Assembly (NCBI GenBank): GCA_002683825.1
Contig: NYUD01000018.1
Span: forward strand, 1 to 38,028
Origin: Planctomycetota bacterium
Lineage (GTDB): Bacteria > Planctomycetota > UBA1135 > GCA-002686595
DNA: 38,028 bases
Direction of reading: 5' to 3'
Shown one piece after another: positions 32,608 to 38,028 of the stretch; positions within the stretch are counted from its first letter, which is position 1, and every line of letters begins with the position of its first letter. The notes beneath the pieces are model-generated. The model made no database searches and was not told the origin of the DNA. It saw nothing but the letters and a program-made list of their open reading frames with translations. Made by a program: the position numbers and the translations under genes.

Positions 32608-34782
32608 TCAATCCCCGTAGCCCAGGGCGCGCAGCTTCTCGGCCAGGTCCCCGCTCACTTCGACCTGGGAGACCGAGGCCTGCGGGCGTGCGAGCCGGCG
32701 CCACAGGGGAGCGCATTCGTACAGGAGCTCTTGCGACCAGGCCGCCTCTCCCAGGACGTTGTCGGTCTCCCCGCTGCCTTCCGAGAGCTCGTAGGCCTCG
32801 AGCAGGTACTCCTCGGAGAAGACGTACGCCGGCTCGACGTCCGCAGGTGACCGCGCGAGGAGCTTGCGCGTCCCCGAAGTGACCGCGAAGTAGGTGCCCT
32901 CCTCGTTCCAGTTGAACGAGAAGACCGGACGCTGCTCCTGAAGCGCCAGCAGTGGACGCCCGATCCAGGTGTCCGGCGCTGACAAACCCGCAAGGGCACT
33001 CATGGTCGGTGCGAGATCGACGAGGCTGACACCGACAGAAACACGGCGTGGAGAAAGATCGCCTCCGTGAAGAAAGAACGGAATGCGCACCTTTTCGTCG
33101 TGCGGCATGCGACCGTGCCCGCGCTGGCCGTGCTCTCCGAAGGCCTCGCCATGGTCCGAGGTGAAGGCGAGATACCCGCGCTCGAAGAAGCCGCGCTCGA
33201 GCAGGGTGGAATACCACTCACCGAACCGTGCATCGAGCGCCGTCGCACCGCCCCGGTACAGACTCATGAGCTCTTCTGAAAACGCGGCGAAACGCTCGCT
33301 CGGATCTGCCTTGCCGTCCCAGGCCCGAAGGGCCTGGGCGACACGCTCCTGGAACTCGTCGCGGGGGCCCGTATCCTCCTCCGGCCCCAATCGGTAGGGT
33401 TCGTGGGTGCGGTAGGTGTGCACGAACAGGAAAATCGGCCGGCCGTCATCGCGCGCCAGAAGCTCGTCGGCCGCGGCCAGGGTCGAACGCAGATCGCGCA
33501 GCGCATGCTCGGCTTCCTCGAACCACTCGAAGCCCCGATCCATGCCGTAGGCGCGCGAGACGAAGGCCGAATCGGTGACGGCGCAGGTCCGATAGCCGCT
33601 GCGCCGCAGGTGTTCGGCGAGAGTCACCAGCTCGTCGGAGAAGGTCACGCTGCGCCAGATCGCCCCGTGCTGTGGCGGCAACAACCCGGTGAACATCGAA
33701 GCGTGCGACGGCAGCGTCCAGACACCGTTCGAGCGTGCGTTGACGAAGAGCACGCTCTCGTCTGCAAGGGAATTCAGCTCCGGACACGTCTGCGAATCGC
33801 CACCGTAGGCCGACATGTTGTCGGCGCGAAACGTGTCGGCCAAGAAGAGCAAGAGATCGGGGCGCTCCTGCTCCCACGGGCGCTCGCCGAACGATCCCCT
33901 CTCCGCCGGTACGACCCAAGGATTGGCGAAGAGACAGACCGCCGGGTCGCCGCTCACCGAGAAACGCAGCTCGCTCGCCCGCCGCCCTCCGGCGGGGAGC
34001 GCCAGGACGTGGGCCCGGGATCGGCCGGCTGCGGTCGAGCGGGCCGACTCCAGGATCGGTTCGCCGTCGAGCTCGACGCGAAAGACGACCTGGCCCTCCC
34101 TGGCCACGGCGCGCGCCACGGTGGAGAACATGAGAACGCTCTGGGCCGGCAGGTCCAGCGTGAGAACGGCCTGTTCCCCGCTCCAGACCGGCAGTCCCTC
34201 GCACACGATCTCGCGGGCGGCCGCGCGCCAATTCCCCCCGACATCTTGCCCGCGCTCGATCCAGGTGGCGAAGACGACCTCGTCGGGAACCGGCTCGCCC
34301 TCGGGCAGGCGCAAGAGGATGCTCGCGTCATGGAGAACGAACCCGGGCCTCTTCTCCTTGTCCTCGCGAGCCCGGGGCTCGATGGCCTCGTACTCTCCGG
34401 CGACACTGAATAGGCGGCACCGCTCGGCCGCCTGCCCGCGGAACCCCGCCGTCGGGGGCCGTGGAACGGACCAGACCCGCAGCTTCCCTGCGCCGGGAGC
34501 GGGGCGCTGTATGAGCCCTTGTTTCTTCCACTGCTCGCGCGGCAGCACCAGCTCGACCCACAGCCCGCGGACCCCGTCGTCCCTGTCGCCCGGGCGCAGA
34601 CCGATCCCCGCCCAGCCCGGCCCCAGCTGCCCCACCAGCTCTTGCGATCCCATGGGCACGTGTCCCCGCGCCAGAGAAATCCATCGCGGGGCCGCGGCGT
34701 CCGCACACGCGCCGAGAAGCCCGCTCAGCGCGAAAAGGAACGCCGATCTCCCCCGGACTGCGTTGCGGATGCTCCCGAACAT
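32608..34782 (-). CDS. Sulfatase-fold (alkaline phosphatase superfamily) lipoprotein with Thr nucleophile
   Basis: Lipoprotein of 724 residues: LFALSGLLGACADA carries the lipobox LGAC. A beta-rich N-terminal region (to about 290) precedes the sulfatase domain, which opens with PDLLLFLADTFRADNMSAYG. The nucleophile motif is TLPSHASMFTG: Thr356 stands where true sulfatases have the Cys or Ser that becomes formylglycine (CxPSR). SDHGEAFGEHGQRGHG gives the later metal/His site. Thr at this place is typical of phosphoesterase or phosphotransferase members (as in LtaS-like enzymes), so sulfate-ester cleavage is doubtful. No sulfatase-activating enzyme is nearby. The start ATG 34782 is chosen for the signal peptide; ATG 34803 is possible. 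Confidence 0.88.
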   Translation of the reverse strand: MFGSIRNAVRGRSAFLFALSGLLGACADAAAPRWISLARGHVPMGSQELVGQLGPGWAGIGLRPGDRDDGVRGLWVELVLPREQWKKQGLIQRPAPGAGKLRVWSVPRPPTAGFRGQAAERCRLFSVAGEYEAIEPRAREDKEKRPGFVLHDASILLRLPEGEPVPDEVVFATWIERGQDVGGNWRAAAREIVCEGLPVWSGEQAVLTLDLPAQSVLMFSTVARAVAREGQVVFRVELDGEPILESARSTAAGRSRAHVLALPAGGRRASELRFSVSGDPAVCLFANPWVVPAERGSFGERPWEQERPDLLLFLADTFRADNMSAYGGDSQTCPELNSLADESVLFVNARSNGVWTLPSHASMFTGLLPPQHGAIWRSVTFSDELVTLAEHLRRSGYRTCAVTDSAFVSRAYGMDRGFEWFEEAEHALRDLRSTLAAADELLARDDGRPIFLFVHTYRTHEPYRLGPEEDTGPRDEFQERVAQALRAWDGKADPSERFAAFSEELMSLYRGGATALDARFGEWYSTLLERGFFERGYLAFTSDHGEAFGEHGQRGHGRMPHDEKVRIPFFLHGGDLSPRRVSVGVSLVDLAPTMSALAGLSAPDTWIGRPLLALQEQRPVFSFNWNEEGTYFAVTSGTRKLLARSPADVEPAYVFSEEYLLEAYELSEGSGETDNVLGEAAWSQELLYECAPLWRRLARPQASVSQVEVSGDLAEKLRALGYGD

Positions 34783-34885
34783 TCTCCGCCCGAGTCTAGG
34801 CAACGATGAGGTGTCAGGCCTTACGGTTGTGCTTTTTTGGCACGCCGGTGGGGAAAACGAGGTTCGAGGCCTCCGCTCTCCCGCG

Positions 34886-36220
34886 TCAGCCTTCGTACGG
34901 ATAGAACACGAAGAACAGAACCGATATCAGGCTGAGCGGGATGAGTGCAGGGTGGATCTCCCGCCAGCGGCCGGCGGCGATCTTCATCACCGGGTAGAGG
35001 ATCAGACCGGCCGTCATGCCGACGCCGATGTTGTAGGTGAACGCCATCAGCACGATGGTCGCGAAGGCGGGGATCACCTCCGATATGTCGTCGTAGGGGA
35101 TGCGCGCGGCCGGCTTCAGCATGAGCACGCCCACCAGAACGAGGGCCGGCATGTACGCGAAGACCGGGATGGCGCCGATCATAGGAGCGAAGAAGAGGGC
35201 CGGGAGAAACAACAGCGCCGTCACGACCGCGGACAACCCCGATCGTCCACCGCTCTCGATGCCCGTCGCGGACTCGATGAACGTGCCCGTCGTCGTCGTT
35301 CCCATGCAGGCCCCGGCGACCGTGGCCACGGCATCGCAGAGCAAGGGCTTCTCGATCTCGGGGAGGTTGCCGTGCTCGTCCAGCAGACCGGCACGCGCGC
35401 TCACGCCGATCAGCGCGCCTATAGTGTCCAGGAAGTCCATCAGGAAGACGACGAGGAGAACCTGCAAGAAGCCCAGGGTAGCCACGGAGGAGAAGTCGAA
35501 CGCGAAGGCCAGGGCGAACGGGCTCTCGGGAAGGCCCGTGAGTTCGGCCGGGACCTCGACCTGACCGAACAGCGCACCGACACCCGTGATCGCGACGATC
35601 ACGATCAGGATACCGCCGGGAACGCGGTGGTAGGCGAGGATACCCATGGCGACGAAGGCGATGATCCCGAGGATCGTGGCGGGTTCGCCGAGATCGCCCA
35701 TCCGCAGCGGCGCGCCCGGCACGCCCACGTGCACGACACCCATCTCGTGCAGACCGATCAAGGCGAGGAAGAGTCCGATCCCCACGACGAAGGCGTACTT
35801 GAGACTCTCGGGCACGGCCCGGACGACGTAACCCCGTAACCCGAGAACGGTCAGCACGACGAAAAGAAGTCCGCCGATCAGGATGGCGACCATCGCCTCG
35901 CTGTAGCTGAAGCCGAGCGTCAGAACCACGGTGAAAGCGACGAAGGCGTTCTCACCCATGTAGGGCGCGACGGCGAAGGGGCGCCGGGCGTAGAGGCCCA
36001 TCAACGCCGTGCCGATGAATGCGGCAATCACCGTGGCTGTGAGCAGTGCTCCGCTGACCTCGCCCGAAGACAGGTCCGTCGTCTTCGCGACCGCGTCAGC
36101 GAGGATGGCGGGATTCACGATGACTATGTACGCCATCGTGAAGAAGGTCGTGGCCCCGGCGAGGATCTCCGTGGAGATGGACGTTCCGTGCTCGTCGAGG
36201 CGGAAGAAGCGTCGGATCAT
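34886..36220 (-). CDS. NCS2-family purine permease (AzgA type)
   Basis: Inner-membrane transporter of 444 residues with about 12-14 helices. The N-terminal TEILAGATTFFTMAYIVIVNP and the signatures FLDTIGALIGV and TGTFIESATGIESGGRSGL are those of the AzgA/GhxP/PbuG branch, which imports hypoxanthine, guanine or adenine with protons. Length is normal and no truncation is seen. It stands alone on the minus strand, divergent from the sigma-factor gene across about 237 bases. No purine riboswitch was recognised upstream. The exact base imported cannot be told from the sequence. Confidence 0.93.
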   Translation of the reverse strand: MIRRFFRLDEHGTSISTEILAGATTFFTMAYIVIVNPAILADAVAKTTDLSSGEVSGALLTATVIAAFIGTALMGLYARRPFAVAPYMGENAFVAFTVVLTLGFSYSEAMVAILIGGLLFVVLTVLGLRGYVVRAVPESLKYAFVVGIGLFLALIGLHEMGVVHVGVPGAPLRMGDLGEPATILGIIAFVAMGILAYHRVPGGILIVIVAITGVGALFGQVEVPAELTGLPESPFALAFAFDFSSVATLGFLQVLLVVFLMDFLDTIGALIGVSARAGLLDEHGNLPEIEKPLLCDAVATVAGACMGTTTTGTFIESATGIESGGRSGLSAVVTALLFLPALFFAPMIGAIPVFAYMPALVLVGVLMLKPAARIPYDDISEVIPAFATIVLMAFTYNIGVGMTAGLILYPVMKIAAGRWREIHPALIPLSLISVLFFVFYPYEG

Positions 36221-36457
36221 GATTCATCCAGGACGTCGTTCCGTGCCATGCTATCCGGTCGTGCGGCGCCCCAGAAGAGGCGAGACTCGACGGCGAGCCA
36301 CGCCGTTTGCCCGCCCTTCCTGAAGCGATCCAACGCCCCGGAGCGAGCGGGCCCGGGCTTCACGCCGACCAGGCCCGCACAGAGGTCCGCTCTTGCGCAG
36401 CCTGGGGGCAGCGCGCTCGGTGTATAGTCGTGCCCACGCCCCCCGGACGGGGCGACC

Positions 36458-37123
36458 ATGACGAATCCCGACGCATTGAGAAAAACCCTGAGCCAGGGGG
36501 CCCCGCTCGACATGGCCACCTCGGTGGACCTGGTGCGCAAGGCGAAGGCGGGGGACCGGACGGCCCTCAACGACTTTCTGGCGCGCTACCAGGACCGCCT
36601 GCACCGCATCGTCCGCATCCGTCTGGGCGCCAAACTACGCCGGCACGTCGATTCCATCGACATCGTCCAGGAGGCCTTTGTCGTCGCCGCGCGCAAGATC
36701 GGAGATCTGGAGCTACGCAGCCATGCGGGCATCCTGCAGTGGCTGGCCAAGATCGCAGAGAACCGGATCCGCGACGCGAACGACTACCTCTTCGCCAAGA
36801 AGCGCGACCGTGGGCGTGAGAAACCACTCGCGGCTCCCCCCATGTCGAGCGTGGCGAGCGTCCAGTTTCCGGCCGAACAAACCGCCATGAGCGACCGCGC
36901 TTTCAAGACGGAGATCCGCGAGCTCATGGACGCGGCCATGATGGAGCTTCCGGACGACTATCGCGAGGTGATCCTCTTGCGTGATTACTCCGGTGGCGAC
37001 TGGGACTACATCGCCGAGGTGTTGGGCAGCAAGAACAAGCGCATCTGCCAGTCGCTCCACCGTCGCGCCTGGGTTCGCCTGGCGCGGCTGGTGGGAGAGA
37101 AACTGGGACGCCATGACAAGTAA
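36458..37123 (+). CDS. ECF-like RNA polymerase sigma factor (planctomycete type)
   Basis: Sigma-70-family protein of 221 residues. Region 2 (about 30-110) reads ALNDFLARYQDRLHRIVR then SIDIVQEAFVVAARKIGD. Region 4 (about 155-215) reads DYREVILLRDYSGGDW, then LGSKNKRICQSLHRRAWVRL, the helix-turn-helix for the -35 element. A charged linker (KKRDRGREK) joins them. Sigma factors of this pattern are very numerous in Planctomycetota, often paired with Ser/Thr kinases; no anti-sigma factor or kinase is visible here. The start is ATG 36458 (GGGGCG upstream); ATG 36512 is also possible. It may control the secreted protein downstream. Confidence 0.88.
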   Translation: MTNPDALRKTLSQGAPLDMATSVDLVRKAKAGDRTALNDFLARYQDRLHRIVRIRLGAKLRRHVDSIDIVQEAFVVAARKIGDLELRSHAGILQWLAKIAENRIRDANDYLFAKKRDRGREKPLAAPPMSSVASVQFPAEQTAMSDRAFKTEIRELMDAAMMELPDDYREVILLRDYSGGDWDYIAEVLGSKNKRICQSLHRRAWVRLARLVGEKLGRHDK

Positions 37124-37308
37124 GCTGTAGACGGACGCCGTAAGGGGCCTCGTTGTCCGCGAGAGCTATCGATACGCACCTGGGGGGGGAACGCCCTCGA
37201 ACGGCGATGCCCGGCCCGGCTGCCGGGGAGCCGGAAACGGAAGGCGATTCCCGATCGCGCGTTGCCGTCCACCCGATGCCCGGGATGGCTCTCCCCCCGC
37301 TTACGCCC

Positions 37309-37314
37309 TATAAT
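37309..37314 (+). promoter_or_regulatory. Perfect -10 hexamer TATAAT before the last gene
   Basis: TATAAT stands out in GC-rich DNA 33 bases before GTG 37347. No good -35 hexamer lies 16-18 bases upstream, so it may depend on another factor. AAGGAGG at 37315-37321 follows at once and could serve an alternative in-frame start TTG 37329. Confidence 0.35.
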
Positions 37315-37346
37315 AAGGAGGTCGGCGGTTGTCCTGGAGGACTCTG

Positions 37347-38028
37347 GTGAAGCCCCTCTCGTGTTTTGTTTCTCTCTTCGTTTGTCTAGCGCTTTGCTCT
37401 CTGCCCTGTCTTGCCCAGAGGCGGCCTCCGCTCGAAACACCCAAGCTCAGAAAACCGCTCTGCACCGCCTGCAAGGGAACCGGGCAGGTCGTCTGTGACT
37501 TTCACGGGGATGCCTGGGACCCGATCCAGGGCCTCTCGTTCTACTCGGAGTGGGCGGCCGAGGAATTCACTTGCTGCGCGCTGCTTGGACGGAAGGAATG
37601 CGCTGAGTGCGAGAGACCGTCGGAGATTCAGGGGATCCGCGCCCGGCACGAGGCCTGGCGCAACAAACCCTGGGGAAGTTCGAGTGGGGAGACATCGAGT
37701 GTCCCGATTCTTTCGGACCTCATCGACACGCTCGCCAGCGAGAACAAGGTGTATGTCGCCAGCAGCAAGCACTTCTTCGTCGTTTCCGATCACAAGGAGA
37801 AAGAGCTGCGTCGAGCTCAGCTGAGAGCCCTCCTGCCCGAACTGCAAGCACTCAGCAAGAGGTTTCCGCACATCGTCGACACCGACAATGTGCTTTCTCC
37901 CCAGGAGGCGATGGTCCTCTATCTGCAGCGATGTGAGGAGGTATACGAGCGCTTCCAGAAGTTGATCGCCGTGGAGGAGGGGGCCTTCCAGCCGGTGATT
38001 CCCGGGATCGAAGTCTTCTTCTTCTCGC
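37347..38028 (+). CDS. Secreted Cys-rich protein, 3'-truncated by the window end
   Basis: The frame runs from GTG 37347 to the window end (227 codons, no stop). GGAGG lies six bases upstream. The signal peptide is VKPLSCFVSLFVCLALCSLPCLA. The mature part begins with CTACKGTGQVVCDFH, a CxxCxGxG element like the DnaJ zinc-finger unit, followed by more cysteines (FTCCALLG, CAECERP). The rest (about 120-227) is mixed alpha/beta with FFVVSDHKEKELRRAQLRA and resembles exported proteins of unknown function in Planctomycetota. Zinc binding or disulfides are both possible. No function is assigned. An upstream TTG 37329 start after AAGGAGG is also possible. Confidence 0.72.
   Translation, partial: MKPLSCFVSLFVCLALCSLPCLAQRRPPLETPKLRKPLCTACKGTGQVVCDFHGDAWDPIQGLSFYSEWAAEEFTCCALLGRKECAECERPSEIQGIRARHEAWRNKPWGSSSGETSSVPILSDLIDTLASENKVYVASSKHFFVVSDHKEKELRRAQLRALLPELQALSKRFPHIVDTDNVLSPQEAMVLYLQRCEEVYERFQKLIAVEEGAFQPVIPGIEVFFFS

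Noticed and set aside
1..38028. tRNA, rRNA, CRISPR arrays, complete insertion sequences
   Set aside because: None was recognised by eye: no repeat-spacer series, no transposase and no cloverleaf or rRNA signature. A covariance-model scan could still find a small RNA I missed.

Overview
The window is high-GC, gene-dense bacterial DNA. It carries many secreted or lipid-anchored proteins, two pappalysin-type (M43) metalloproteases (one with a C-terminal dockerin-like repeat pair), a small ECF-like sigma factor, a Thr-type sulfatase-fold enzyme and HEAT-repeat and di-haem cytochrome proteins. This gene mix is typical of Planctomycetota, probably a marine or environmental lineage. That assignment is an inference from gene content; no rRNA or marker gene is present.

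Layout. 1-2144: end of a larger gene, then short orphan genes, a probably broken small gene, an inverted-repeat pair and a small membrane protein. 2110-7386: M43 protease with dockerin-like repeats, an OmpR-type two-component system and a second M43 protease divergent from it. 7542-11335: a redox/metal stretch with a palindrome, a multicopper oxidase, an HExxH protein resembling the peptide beta-hydroxylase family, and a SCO-type copper/thiol-redox lipoprotein whose CxxxC motif reads Cys-Asp-Gly-Leu-TGA. 11585-15014: family-2 glycosyltransferase and an ABC-2 ATPase/permease pair. 15037-19840 (minus strand): FAD-linked aldonolactone-oxidase-like enzyme, acidic secreted protein, alpha/beta hydrolase, tiny ankyrin lipoprotein. 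19992-28866: secreted EEP-family nuclease/phosphatase, RND efflux adaptor and pump, HEAT-repeat secreted protein. 28892-36220 (minus strand): di-haem cytochrome c peroxidase-like protein, small membrane protein, cyclase-family lipoprotein, sulfatase-fold lipoprotein, AzgA-type purine permease. 36458-38028: sigma factor and a secreted Cys-rich protein cut by the window end.

The strongest unusual observation is the SCO-family gene at about 10670-11335. An in-frame TGA replaces exactly the second copper/redox cysteine. The frame stays open for another 119 codons with the family's downstream features, including the metal-binding His, and a hairpin begins 4 nt after the TGA. Other genes here end at TGA, so general code reassignment is unlikely. 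I read it as a probable selenoprotein (Sec in a SCO/SenC protein). Other points worth a look are the HExxH protein with no visible peptide substrate, the sulfatase-fold enzyme with Thr in the nucleophile position, an RND pump with an enlarged first periplasmic domain, and a similar C-terminal module on two unrelated secreted enzymes.
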